From an uncultured Collinsella sp. (lineage in GTDB: Bacteria > Actinomycetota > Coriobacteriia > Coriobacteriales > Coriobacteriaceae), in NCBI GenBank assembly GCA_905209455.1, contig CAJLTA010000006.1, positions 27,139 through 91,138 on the forward strand: a stretch of DNA of 64,000 nt, given 5' to 3'. Shown here piece after piece: positions 41,119 to 48,904 of this stretch. Under the pieces are notes generated by a model. It was not told the DNA's origin. It saw only the letters and a program-made list of their open reading frames with translations, and ran no database searches. Numbering within the stretch: position 1 is the first letter of the stretch; every line of letters begins with the position of its first letter. Both the position numbers and the translations under genes were made by a program.

Positions 41119-42306
41119 ATGACCGAGCTCCAAGAACTTCGTCGCTATCGGCGCGATCTGCATCGCATTCCGGAGCTCGATTTCGATCTTCCTCAAACCA
41201 TAGCCTATATCGAGAGCGTGCTCGCCTCCCTTACCTGTGAAGTAACCCATCCGTGTCCCAGCTGCGTCTGTGCTTTCTTCGATGCCGGCACGGGCGCCGC
41301 GCATGCTACGGCGATTCGCGCCGATATGGACGCGCTGCCCATCGCGGAGGCAACTGGTGCGGCCTTTGCCTCGACCCATCCCGGCAAAATGCATGCGTGC
41401 GGTCACGACGGTCACATGGCCATGGCGCTCGCGGCGGCGACTTTTGTCGACCGAGCGATTCGTGAGCAGCCGGGCGCCATCAAGCGCAACGTGCTCTTTG
41501 TGTTTCAGCCTGCCGAGGAGACGACCGGTGGCGCCAAGACGGTGTGCGAGAGCGCCGTGTTCGAGCGCTACGGGGTGGATCGCATCTTCGGCTTCCACGT
41601 GTGGCCCGATCTGCCCGCCGGCATGTTGGCGGGCTGCTCCGGTCCGTTGCTGGCGCGTTCGAGCGAGACGCACATTCATATCCATGGCACGAGCATCCAT
41701 ATCGCTAAGACCTATGGCGTTCCGGTCGAGGAGTCGCACGATGCGGCGCTGGCGGCTGCCAAGTTCTTGGTTGCCGAGCGCGAACTGATGGATGAGCTGG
41801 GCGCCGATGAACCCTGCATTGGTAAGTTCGGCCTGCTGCAGGCCGGCACCGTCTGCAATGCGGTGGCGGGGGAGGCCCATGTTGCGGGCAGCCTGCGCGT
41901 GTTTACGGACGGCATGTTCGACCGTGCGCGCGAGGGCGTGCGCCGCGTGTTGGACGAGGCCTGCGCCGCAACAGGCTGTACGTACGATCTCGACTTTGCC
42001 GAGGGTTATCCGCCAGTCGATAACGACCCCGAGCTGTTTGCCCACATTGCGCCTGCCTTGTCCGAGCTGCAACTTGTGGACGAGCCGCTGCTGATCGCCG
42101 AGGATTTTGCGTTCTATCAGCGCCATCTGCCGGGCGTGTTCTTCTTGCTGGGCACGGGTGTGCCTGCCGGCCAAGATAATCCGAGCGATTCGGATGGCTG
42201 TCCCGCCTATGCCACGAGCGCCCTTCACACTGATACCATGCTCTTTGACGAGGAAATCCTGCTCAAAGGCCTCGATGTCTACAAACGATTGCTTGTGATG
42301 GAGTGA
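41119..42306 (+). CDS. M20-family amidohydrolase (candidate N-acetyl-DAP deacetylase)
   Basis: 395 aa from ATG 41119 (AAAGGA upstream). M20D motifs: RRDLHRIPELDFDLPQT, AIRADMDALPI, HACGHDGHMAMAL, FQPAEETTGGAKT and the late His in TSALHTDTM. The family cleaves N-acyl amino acids with two metals. It is divergent from the lysine operon, whose dapH makes acetylated intermediates that need a deacetylase of just this family (DapL in Bacillus), so N-acetyldiaminopimelate deacetylase is a reasonable guess. General N-acyl amino acid hydrolase activity is the alternative. Confidence 0.85.
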   Translation: MTELQELRRYRRDLHRIPELDFDLPQTIAYIESVLASLTCEVTHPCPSCVCAFFDAGTGAAHATAIRADMDALPIAEATGAAFASTHPGKMHACGHDGHMAMALAAATFVDRAIREQPGAIKRNVLFVFQPAEETTGGAKTVCESAVFERYGVDRIFGFHVWPDLPAGMLAGCSGPLLARSSETHIHIHGTSIHIAKTYGVPVEESHDAALAAAKFLVAERELMDELGADEPCIGKFGLLQAGTVCNAVAGEAHVAGSLRVFTDGMFDRAREGVRRVLDEACAATGCTYDLDFAEGYPPVDNDPELFAHIAPALSELQLVDEPLLIAEDFAFYQRHLPGVFFLLGTGVPAGQDNPSDSDGCPAYATSALHTDTMLFDEEILLKGLDVYKRLLVME

Positions 42307-42308
42307 CG

Positions 42309-42632
42309 ATGGGGCGACGCCGACAATCTGCCGTATATAGTCCGGGTGGATGCGGGTGTGGCTTGCTACTGCTTCCGGTTATTGCTGTGAGCATTGGCGT
42401 GATGTTTGCGCTTGCCGGGTTGGCAGCAGCGGCACTCGTGTTGCTGATTGTGGCCATTGGCGTGACGGTCTGGCTGTGTCGTTCTCGCGAGCAGCGTCGT
42501 GCCGATGGTAAGACCAATGTTGGATGGGCCATCTTTTTAGTCTTCGCCTACCTATTGAGCATCAGCTATTTAGCCTTCTTTATCCTGTTACTTGTAAGCA
42601 CCTTTACCGGGGAATCTGTCACGGTGGGTTGA
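42309..42632 (+). CDS. Small membrane protein of unknown function
   Basis: 107 aa from ATG 42309, two bases after the stop of the M20 gene; the GATGGAG before it can serve as ribosome binding site. Begins with basic MGRRRQSAVYS, then CGCGLLLLPVIAVSIGVMFA and two further hydrophobic spans, giving about three helices. No known domain. Close linkage to the deacylase suggests cotranscription but tells little about function. Confidence 0.7.
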   Translation: MGRRRQSAVYSPGGCGCGLLLLPVIAVSIGVMFALAGLAAAALVLLIVAIGVTVWLCRSREQRRADGKTNVGWAIFLVFAYLLSISYLAFFILLLVSTFTGESVTVG

Positions 42633-42737
42633 TGCGCTGCCAGCAGACGGTCGAGCAAAGTGCGCTTGCTCGGCGTTTGGATAACTGCATTGGCCGTTTA
42701 CCGCAACCTTAGCTCTCAGCTAATGAATTCATGTTTA

Positions 42738-42791
42738 ATCCTTCCTACGATGTGCTGTGTGCCGGCGCAGTAGCCGGATCGTAGGAAGGAT
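42738..42791 (+). promoter_or_regulatory. Long hairpin hiding the Shine-Dalgarno of the lipoprotein gene
   Basis: ATCCTTCCTACGAT (42738-42751) and ATCGTAGGAAGGAT (42778-42791) are exact inverted copies; the second contains AGGAAGGA, the ribosome binding site of the gene starting at 42794. An inner GCCGGC/CCGG dyad extends the structure. Confidence 0.7.
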
Positions 42792-42793
42792 GC

Positions 42794-43339
42794 ATGATGA
42801 ATAAGCTCGAAAACGAAGTGCTGCTGAGCCGTCGCGCTGCACTTGGCGCATTCGCCACCGTCGCTTTGGGGACTGCCGGTCTTCTTGCCGGTTGTGGTAG
42901 CGACAAGGCGACCGTCACCGAGGATGCTGGCGATGGTGACAAGAAGGAAGAGACGAAGAAGGAAGAGCAGCCTACGACTGACCTTGCGGTTGGTACGACG
43001 GTGACCACGGCTGCCGGTCTTTCCGTCGTCGTCGATTCCGTCCAGCCCGGCCTCACAAATTATGACGGTTCGACCATGACGGGCATTCACGTCACGTACG
43101 TCAACAATGGCGATGAGGGCGCAGATTACAATATCTACGACTGGAAGGGCGAGGACGCCAACGGTGCTCAGCAGAGCCAGGGTTATTACAGCGAGGGCTC
43201 CGATGAACTGCAGTCTGGTACCCTTGCCGCCGGCGGTTCCGTGGCGGGCAATATCTACTTTGATGGTGACATCAAGAAGTCTCTCTATTTTGCCAACGTG
43301 TTTGATAAGTCTGCCGCTGCAAGCTGGGTGCTGGCCTAA
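42794..43339 (+). CDS. DUF4352-type lipoprotein
   Basis: 181 aa. Signal with a twin-arginine-like SRRAALGAFATVALG and lipobox LLAGCGS (Cys about residue 35), then a Lys/Glu linker and an immunoglobulin-like beta domain (about 65-180) with VDSVQPGLTNYDGSTMTGIH and GGSVAGNIYFDGD, typical of DUF4352 (telokin-like) exported proteins. Anchored outside the membrane; function unknown. The start (ATG 42794, or ATG 42797) lies right after a 14-bp stem that hides its ribosome binding site. Confidence 0.82.
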   Translation: MMNKLENEVLLSRRAALGAFATVALGTAGLLAGCGSDKATVTEDAGDGDKKEETKKEEQPTTDLAVGTTVTTAAGLSVVVDSVQPGLTNYDGSTMTGIHVTYVNNGDEGADYNIYDWKGEDANGAQQSQGYYSEGSDELQSGTLAAGGSVAGNIYFDGDIKKSLYFANVFDKSAAASWVLA

Positions 43340-43378
43340 CATGTCGCTACCGTTGCGCCGTATGGGAGGTGAGGTCGT

Positions 43379-43801
43379 ATGCCCGATAAAAAGCTGACGG
43401 ACGAGTTACTCAATGAACTCCTCGACGCGCCAAACATCGATGGCTATATCAAAGAACACGACTTTGCCGCCCCGTCGCTTTCGGATTACTTAAAGCAGTT
43501 GCTGCAAGAGAAGGGGCTCGAGCGTTCGCGCGTGGTGCGTATGGCCGACCTCAATGAGACTTTTGGTTATCAGATTTTTACCGGTGCGCGGCATCCGAGC
43601 CGCAACAAGGTGCTGCAGATTGCCTTTGCAATGGCGTTGACGCTCAAGGAGACCAACCGCGCCCTGACGGCTGCCGGAGTGAGCGTCCTCAACTGCAAGG
43701 ACCGTCGCGATGCAATCATTATCTTTTGCATCGACCGTGGCTGTAGCCTCCAAAAGGTCAATGAAGAGCTGTATCGCTTTGGCGAGGAAACGGTGAGTTA
43801 G
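43379..43801 (+). CDS. Helical, HTH-like protein paired with a Ser/Thr kinase
   Basis: 140 aa. The middle (SLSDYLKQLLQEKGLERSRV, VRMADLNETFGYQIFTGARH, PSRNKVLQIAFAMALTLKET) looks like a helix-turn-helix of XRE type: two helices, a turn and a basic following helix. The C-terminal third resembles a small helical dimer region with RRDAIIIFCIDRGCSLQKVN. GGGAGGTGAGGTC precedes the ATG. The kinase gene follows within 90 bases, with a hairpin between. Such HTH-kinase pairs recur in Firmicutes and Coriobacteriia; the target is unknown. Confidence 0.78.
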   Translation: MPDKKLTDELLNELLDAPNIDGYIKEHDFAAPSLSDYLKQLLQEKGLERSRVVRMADLNETFGYQIFTGARHPSRNKVLQIAFAMALTLKETNRALTAAGVSVLNCKDRRDAIIIFCIDRGCSLQKVNEELYRFGEETVS

Positions 43802-43852
43802 TGACCGATGGCTGAGCCAGCGGTGTCACCAGAACAACCATGCAAACGAACG

Positions 43853-43882
43853 GGGTGCGGACACCATGGGGTGTCCGCACCC
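43853..43882 (+). terminator. Hairpin between HTH-like and kinase genes
   Basis: GGGTGCGGACAC and GTGTCCGCACCC, perfect 12-bp arms, loop CATGGG. No T-run; could limit or regulate kinase expression. Confidence 0.6.
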
Positions 43883-43888
43883 TGCGTT

Positions 43889-45301
43889 ATGATGGACGCT
43901 ATGGATACTCAGAGCCCAACATATTCCGATGACGAGCTGGCTGCTTCACTCGTCGAGCATTTGGCGTCGCTCGACCGCGATGACAGCTATCGTGTGGAGC
44001 GCGTGCTCAAGCTCTCGGATGTCGAGACGACCGAACTCGTCTATTTTGAGGGCTCTGGCGGCGGGTCTCTCGGTCCCTTTGTCCGCAAGCGCATCGATGC
44101 TTCGGTGCAGATTGGCGGAGCATATGAGCGCCTGTTTGCGGCCCAGCGCGCCGGTCGTCGTTTTGAGCACTTGCCCCGAATCGTCGATTGCCGCCGTGCG
44201 GGCGACGAGCTTGACGTGGTGATGGAATATGTCGAAGGCGAGACGCTCGAGGCGCTCGTGGGGCGCCTGGGCGCGACGCCCGATTATGCCCGCGAGCTGT
44301 ATCCCGTTCTGTGTGAAGCGGTGGGCGAGCTGCATGCTGGTTTTGCAGCTGCGGGGGAGCCAGGGGTACCGGTAATCCACCGCGACCTTAAACCCTCGAA
44401 CATCATCGTATCGGGCGTGAGATACGCGACCGATGCCGGCATGACCTTTTCCTCGCTGGTGATTATTGACCTGGGAATCGCGCGCGTTTGGCGCGATGAC
44501 GCCGACGCCGACACCGTCAAGTTTGGCACGCGTTCCTATGCGCCGCCCGAGCAGTTTGGGTTTGGGCAGACGAGCGTCCGCAGCGATATTTACGCGCTTG
44601 GCGCGCTGCTGTTCTTTTGCCTGACGGGAACTGATCCTAAACCGGGGCGTGACATGCGCGAACAATGCGAGGCGCATGGCATTCCCGTCCCGCTGTCGGA
44701 TGTGATTTGCATGGCGATGGCGCTCGATCCGGCTAAGCGCTTTGCGAGTGCAAAGGCACTGGGGCATGCTGCGCGTGCGGCGTATGAGCTATATCTTCCT
44801 GCACCGTCGCCCGTGACCTCATCTGCTGCCAGTGTGCCCCGGGTCGCGGCGTCACAGGTGCAGCGGGTACAGCAGCCGGTTGCCCTCACGCTTCCGTCTT
44901 CTGCAAACCGGCGTTCGATCGTCTCTCCTGTGACGTCCAAATGTGCGCGTCTGCTCTCGCGTATCCCCGAGCCCGTGGGGCGCATATGGAATGGATGCGT
45001 CTATGCGACAACATTGTTGCTGCTGATGGGCAGCCATTTTGCGGTATTTACGCCGACGGGCGAAAACCGAAACTATCCAACGTGGTTTTTGGCACTTGAG
45101 TATTTCTTTATGGTCGATGGCCTGGTGCTGCTCATTACATTCGGAATGCTCGACCGGCGTAGGCTTCGACGTCGTTTTCCCGTACTCGATCGGTATCGGG
45201 GGAGTGCTTTTGTCGAACTATGGTTCAAGGCGCTCGGGTTTATGTTTGCCGTCATGTGCGTCGTCGTTGTTATCGGCAACGCGACCGGTGTCGTCTCTTA
45301 G
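43889..45301 (+). CDS. Ser/Thr protein kinase with C-terminal membrane spans
   Basis: 470 aa from ATG 43889; ATG 43901 is an alternative and 43808 lies before the hairpin. Hanks-type kinase at about 35-310: Lys in VRKRID, catalytic loop VIHRDLKPSNIIV, DLGIAR in place of DFG, activation segment FGTRSYAPPEQFGFG and SDIYALGALLFF. A Pro/Ser/Val-rich linker follows, then about three membrane spans near 365-470. So the kinase domain faces the cytoplasm and the protein is anchored at its C-terminus, unlike PknB with extracellular PASTA domains. It likely acts on or with the preceding HTH-like protein. Confidence 0.88.
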   Translation: MMDAMDTQSPTYSDDELAASLVEHLASLDRDDSYRVERVLKLSDVETTELVYFEGSGGGSLGPFVRKRIDASVQIGGAYERLFAAQRAGRRFEHLPRIVDCRRAGDELDVVMEYVEGETLEALVGRLGATPDYARELYPVLCEAVGELHAGFAAAGEPGVPVIHRDLKPSNIIVSGVRYATDAGMTFSSLVIIDLGIARVWRDDADADTVKFGTRSYAPPEQFGFGQTSVRSDIYALGALLFFCLTGTDPKPGRDMREQCEAHGIPVPLSDVICMAMALDPAKRFASAKALGHAARAAYELYLPAPSPVTSSAASVPRVAASQVQRVQQPVALTLPSSANRRSIVSPVTSKCARLLSRIPEPVGRIWNGCVYATTLLLLMGSHFAVFTPTGENRNYPTWFLALEYFFMVDGLVLLITFGMLDRRRLRRRFPVLDRYRGSAFVELWFKALGFMFAVMCVVVVIGNATGVVS

Positions 45302-45308
45302 ATAATCG

Positions 45309-45333
45309 AAAAGGGCCCCGTCTGGGGCCCTTT
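45309..45333. terminator. Bidirectional terminator
   Basis: AAAAGGGCCCC-GTCT-GGGGCCCTTT serves the kinase on + and the cell-wall protein on -. Confidence 0.85.
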
Positions 45334-45343
45334 GCAGTTGCAC

Positions 45344-46477
45344 TTAAATGCGGTTCATTTGATTGGCGACCTTGTTGTACCAGTCCTGCCACGTGGGCGG
45401 GCAGTACTTCTTGGCGGCTGCCGGGGTAAGCGTGGAGCCATAGTTGGCGCCCAGGTAGGCAACGTGGGCGGAGACACCCTCGCTCCAGCTGCCAAAGCTA
45501 CGCCAACCGCCGCCGCGGGCACTCCAGCCCCAGGCGTTATAGGAGCCGGCGCAATAGAGGCCCTTGCTGCTCTCGATGCAGGCGATGGCGGGGGACCAAC
45601 GGGGATCGACGCCGGTATTCCAGGCGGCAACGGCAAAGTTGTAGCCCTGGCCTGCCATAGGGGAGCCGGCAAGGTAGTTGTCGATGCGGCTCGTCCACTC
45701 GTTAATGAACGAGTCGTAATCGGAATTGCCGCTGTTAGGGCTGTTCGGCGTGGTGTCGATGGTGGTGTTGGAGTTGGTGGCCTGACTGTTGGAGTTATTG
45801 CCACTCACGCCGGTACCCGAGAGCTTCTCGGCGGCAGCGGCCTTGTCGGCCTCGAGCTTTGCCAGCTCGGCGGCATTTTCCTGTTCGGCCTTCGCTTGCG
45901 CCTCGTTGCGGAGCTGCTGAGCCTGCGCCAGCGCGTCCTCGGCATTCTTTTGCTCGCCCTCGAGCTGAGACTTGGCCTGATCGAGCTCGGTTTTGTTCTG
46001 CTCGAGCTCGGTCTGCATCTTGTTAAGCTCTTCGATCTCGTCGACGCTCGAGCTCGTAATCTGGTTGGTGTATTTGCAGGTGGTGATAAAGTCGCCCAAG
46101 CTCTGCGTGTTCACCAGGAAGCTCACGATGGGGCTGGTGCCCTTCTGGTACTTATACAGATCGCGCATGGCGGAGCTTGCCTTGGCCTGCTGCTCGGGTA
46201 GCTCGGCCTCAATCTTATCGATGTTCGCCTCATTGGAGTCAATCTGCTTTTGCAGATCCTCGAGCTTGGTTCGGGCATCGTTGTAGGCGCTCGTAGCGTC
46301 CTCGATTTTTTTCTGGGCGGCGGAAAGCTGATCCTGCGTTGCCTGCGAGGCGGCATAGGCCGCGACGGGGGAGAGCATCGGCGTGGCCGTCAGCGCGACG
46401 GCGAGCGCGGCGCTCGTGATGATACGAGCCGGCTTCGACGCGACGAGCGCTGCGGTGCGATGGTTCGAATGCTGCAT
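45344..46477 (-). CDS. Secreted coiled-coil cell-wall protein with lysozyme-like C-terminal domain
   Basis: 377 aa from the ATG at 46475-46477 (GAGGGACTGG upstream). Signal peptide to about residue 43 (ITSAALAVALTATPMLSPVA, cleavage near AYA-AS), a long coiled coil (about 45-230, NlpC/P60-PcsB type heptads), an Asn/Ser/Thr linker, and a C-terminal region with SDYDSFINEWTSRIDNYLAG, AVAAWNTGVDPRWSPAIACI, ESSKGLYCAGSYNAWGWSAR. That last part resembles the glucosaminidase/lysozyme-like modules with a Glu in IESS. It likely acts in peptidoglycan remodelling or division at the cell surface; exact chemistry is unproven. Confidence 0.85.
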   Translation of the reverse strand: MQHSNHRTAALVASKPARIITSAALAVALTATPMLSPVAAYAASQATQDQLSAAQKKIEDATSAYNDARTKLEDLQKQIDSNEANIDKIEAELPEQQAKASSAMRDLYKYQKGTSPIVSFLVNTQSLGDFITTCKYTNQITSSSVDEIEELNKMQTELEQNKTELDQAKSQLEGEQKNAEDALAQAQQLRNEAQAKAEQENAAELAKLEADKAAAAEKLSGTGVSGNNSNSQATNSNTTIDTTPNSPNSGNSDYDSFINEWTSRIDNYLAGSPMAGQGYNFAVAAWNTGVDPRWSPAIACIESSKGLYCAGSYNAWGWSARGGGWRSFGSWSEGVSAHVAYLGANYGSTLTPAAAKKYCPPTWQDWYNKVANQMNRI

Positions 46478-46711
46478 CCAGTCCCTCTGCAATCAATCGT
46501 AGGTTATTGGTCGAGGTGTATTCTACTACTGCTTTCGACCTCAACTTGAACCTTAAAGGTTCTAAAGGGTCAAGTTGAACTTGAGGCTTTGGCCTTGACC
46601 TGCGGGAATGGTGAATTGTTGAGAAACCATAGAGTTCAACTTTAACGTTACGGCACCCTGTTGCAACGGGATTCTTGACTGTAAAAGCTACCTTAACATG
46701 GGGTTTTGCAA
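46478..46711. other. AT-rich regulatory spacer with CAAGTTGAA repeats
   Basis: No gene. Around 46540-46585 several copies and inverted copies of TCAACTTGAAC / GTCAAGTTGAAC stand close together (also GTTCAACTTTAACG at 46638), beside TTAAAGGTTC. It probably contains the promoter and operators of the cell-wall gene. Confidence 0.5.
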
Positions 46712-47344
46712 CTACAGGGTTCCTTCGCGACGAGCCTGCTCCACCTCTTGGAGCGCCTCAGCTGGCGTAAACGAACAGGTACCGTCGCCGAGCCTGACCA
46801 CCTGGACGTCGTCGCCGGTGTGGACTTCTCCGCCCTGCAGCACGACGCCAAAAATGCCCTCGTGGGGGAAGACGCAGTCGCCGGCGAGATAGTAGATGGC
46901 ACAGCGGGTGTGGCAGACTTTGCCGATCTGGCTGATTTCGACGAGCACTTCGCTACCGAGTTTGAGCTGCGTGCCCAAGGGGAGTGAGAGCAGGTTGATG
47001 CCCTGGGTTGTGAAGTTCTCGCCAAAGTCGCCCTCGTGCACATCGAGCCCGCGCGCCTGCGCCGTCTGGATAGACTCTGCAGCTAAAAAGGAAACCTGGC
47101 GGTGCCAATGCCCGGCGTGCGCATCGGAGGCGAGGCCAAACTGCTCGATGACGGTGTCGTGCCCGTCGGCGACGGGCGACTTACGCGTGCCTTTGTGCTC
47201 CGACGTGTTGATTGAGACGATGCGGGCGGGCCCGTTGTAAGCATCGTTTGCTGTGCGTAGGGGAGCTGCCGTCTGGGCACGATCCGCAAGTTCGCGCTTT
47301 GCGGCGTCAATGATGGGGTTGTTGATTGGACGAGCTTGGGGCAC
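46712..47344 (-). CDS. MOSC-domain protein
   Basis: 210 aa from GTG 47344, chosen because AAAGGT is correctly spaced; the frame is open to 47401. MOSC core (about 45-200): RIVSINTSEHKGTRKSPV, HWHRQVSFLAAESI, GDFGENFTTQGINLLSLPLG and the conserved Cys in KVCHTRCAIYYLAGDC. MOSC proteins handle molybdenum cofactor sulfur or reduce N-hydroxylated compounds. No Moco genes adjoin it. Monocistronic. Confidence 0.88.
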   Translation of the reverse strand: MPQARPINNPIIDAAKRELADRAQTAAPLRTANDAYNGPARIVSINTSEHKGTRKSPVADGHDTVIEQFGLASDAHAGHWHRQVSFLAAESIQTAQARGLDVHEGDFGENFTTQGINLLSLPLGTQLKLGSEVLVEISQIGKVCHTRCAIYYLAGDCVFPHEGIFGVVLQGGEVHTGDDVQVVRLGDGTCSFTPAEALQEVEQARREGTL

Positions 47345-47478
47345 AGTGTACCTTTCGACGGGGCTGGCAACATGTTGAATCCTACAGCACGGTGGGTTCA
47401 TTGCCCGTTGTCGTACACCGGTGATCGCCGCCTTCGTGCTGGATAATTACGCCGATTGCCATAGATACGGTGGAGCTT

Positions 47479-47508
47479 TGGGTGCCGGCGGCTCGGCACG
47501 CTAGAATA
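47479..47508 (+). promoter_or_regulatory. Promoter of the ATP-grasp gene
   Basis: TTGGGT (47479-47484) and TAGAAT (47503-47508) with an 18-base spacer, about 55 bases before the start. Confidence 0.5.
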
Positions 47509-47563
47509 AATCAGTTGCACAAAGACCGCCCGTCGTGTGGGCAGTTCTAGATAGGAAGTTTCC

Positions 47564-48820
47564 ATGGCATTGCAGTTTACAGAGCGCGAGTTTATCCCCG
47601 TGCTGCTCGGCGGCGACATCAACGCGTATTCGGTGGCGCGCGCTTTCTACGAGGAGTATCAGGTTAAGAGCCTGGTCTTTGGCAAGTACCAGACCGGCCC
47701 CGCGTATCGCAGCCAAATTATCGATTACACGCCCAACGTGAATATCGATACCATGCCGGTCATGATCGAGACCGTTAACGGCGTCGCACAGGCCAATCCT
47801 GATAAGAAGATTATTCTCATGGGCTGCGGCGACAACTACGTCGCGCTTGCCGCGCAGGCCCAGGACGCCGGCCAGCTTGCCTCGAACGTCATCGCGCCCT
47901 ATGCGCCCTACAGCATGCTCGAGCAGTGCCAGAAGAAGGAGATCTTCTACGAGCTGTGCGAGAAGCACGGTGTGCCGTATCCGCACACGTTTACCTTTAC
48001 CATGGCGATGCTCAACGCTCAGGGTGAGGCTTCCGCCGAGGCGCTCGACCAGATCGACTTCCCCTTTCCGATGATCCTGAAGCCCTCTGACGGCATCATG
48101 TGGTGGGAGCACGAGTTCGAGGGTCAGAAGAAGGCCTACGAGATTGCCGATCGCGCCGAGCTGGAACAGGTCATTCGCGATGTGTACGCCAGCGGCTACA
48201 CTGATGACCTCATCTTGCAGGACCGCGTGCCCGGCAACGACGAGTACATGCGCGTGCTTACCAGTTATTCCGACCGCAACGGCAAGGTTCGCATGATGTG
48301 CCTGGGTCACGTGCTACTCGAGGAGCATCAGCCCCACGGTGTCGGTAACCATGCCTGCATCATCACTGAGCCCAACGACGAGCTCATGGATGGCGTGCGC
48401 AAGCTGCTTGAGGACCTTAAGTTTACGGGCTTCTCCAACTTCGACGTCAAGTACGACGAGCGCGATGGCTCGTTTAAGTTCTTCGACTTCAACACGCGTC
48501 AGGGCCGCAGTAATTACTATGTCACCAATAGTGGCTTTAACGTTGCTAAATACGTGGTGGATGAGTACGTCTATAACCGCCCGTTTGAGCCGGAATTTGT
48601 GACGGCGCAGGATGAGGCGCTGTGGATGGTTGTTCCTATGGGCGTCGTTGACAAGTATGTCAAGGACCCCGAGCTGCGTGCGAAGGCACATCGTCTGGCC
48701 AAGGAGGGCAAGGCCGCCGATCCTTCGTTTATGAAGGGGGACTTTGTCTTTAATCGCTGGCTGCGCATGTGGCACACCAAGCTGCGCCACTTTAAGCTGT
48801 TCAAGACGTATTACAAGTAG
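47564..48820 (+). CDS. ATP-grasp carboxylate-amine ligase (D-aspartate-ligase-like)
   Basis: 418 aa; ATG follows AGGAAG. ATP-grasp fold: FPMILKPSDGIMWWE (ATP-binding Lys), LILQDRVPGNDEYMRVLTSY, GFSNFDVKYDERDGSFKFFD and the metal-binding FDFNTRQGRSNYYV. N-terminal Rossmann-like PVLLGGDINAYSVARAF. No signal peptide. Length and organisation resemble the D-aspartate ligase (Asl) group that activates D-Asp for peptidoglycan cross-bridges. The next gene encodes an Asp/Glu racemase, which would supply D-Asp; hence the assignment. A different amino-acid ligase remains possible. Confidence 0.8.
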   Translation: MALQFTEREFIPVLLGGDINAYSVARAFYEEYQVKSLVFGKYQTGPAYRSQIIDYTPNVNIDTMPVMIETVNGVAQANPDKKIILMGCGDNYVALAAQAQDAGQLASNVIAPYAPYSMLEQCQKKEIFYELCEKHGVPYPHTFTFTMAMLNAQGEASAEALDQIDFPFPMILKPSDGIMWWEHEFEGQKKAYEIADRAELEQVIRDVYASGYTDDLILQDRVPGNDEYMRVLTSYSDRNGKVRMMCLGHVLLEEHQPHGVGNHACIITEPNDELMDGVRKLLEDLKFTGFSNFDVKYDERDGSFKFFDFNTRQGRSNYYVTNSGFNVAKYVVDEYVYNRPFEPEFVTAQDEALWMVVPMGVVDKYVKDPELRAKAHRLAKEGKAADPSFMKGDFVFNRWLRMWHTKLRHFKLFKTYYK

Positions 48821-48829
48821 ACGAGCGTG

Positions 48830-48859
48830 GCGCCCGTCCGGTATGTATCGGACGGGCGC
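48830..48859 (+). terminator. Hairpin between ligase and racemase genes
   Basis: GCGCCCGTCCG and CGGACGGGCGC with loop GTATGTAT; followed by GGGTTTG. May allow partial read-through. Confidence 0.65.
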
Positions 48860-48904
48860 GGGTTTGATACGCGCAATTGCGTGGGCGTCACCAAGGAGGC
48901 GGCG

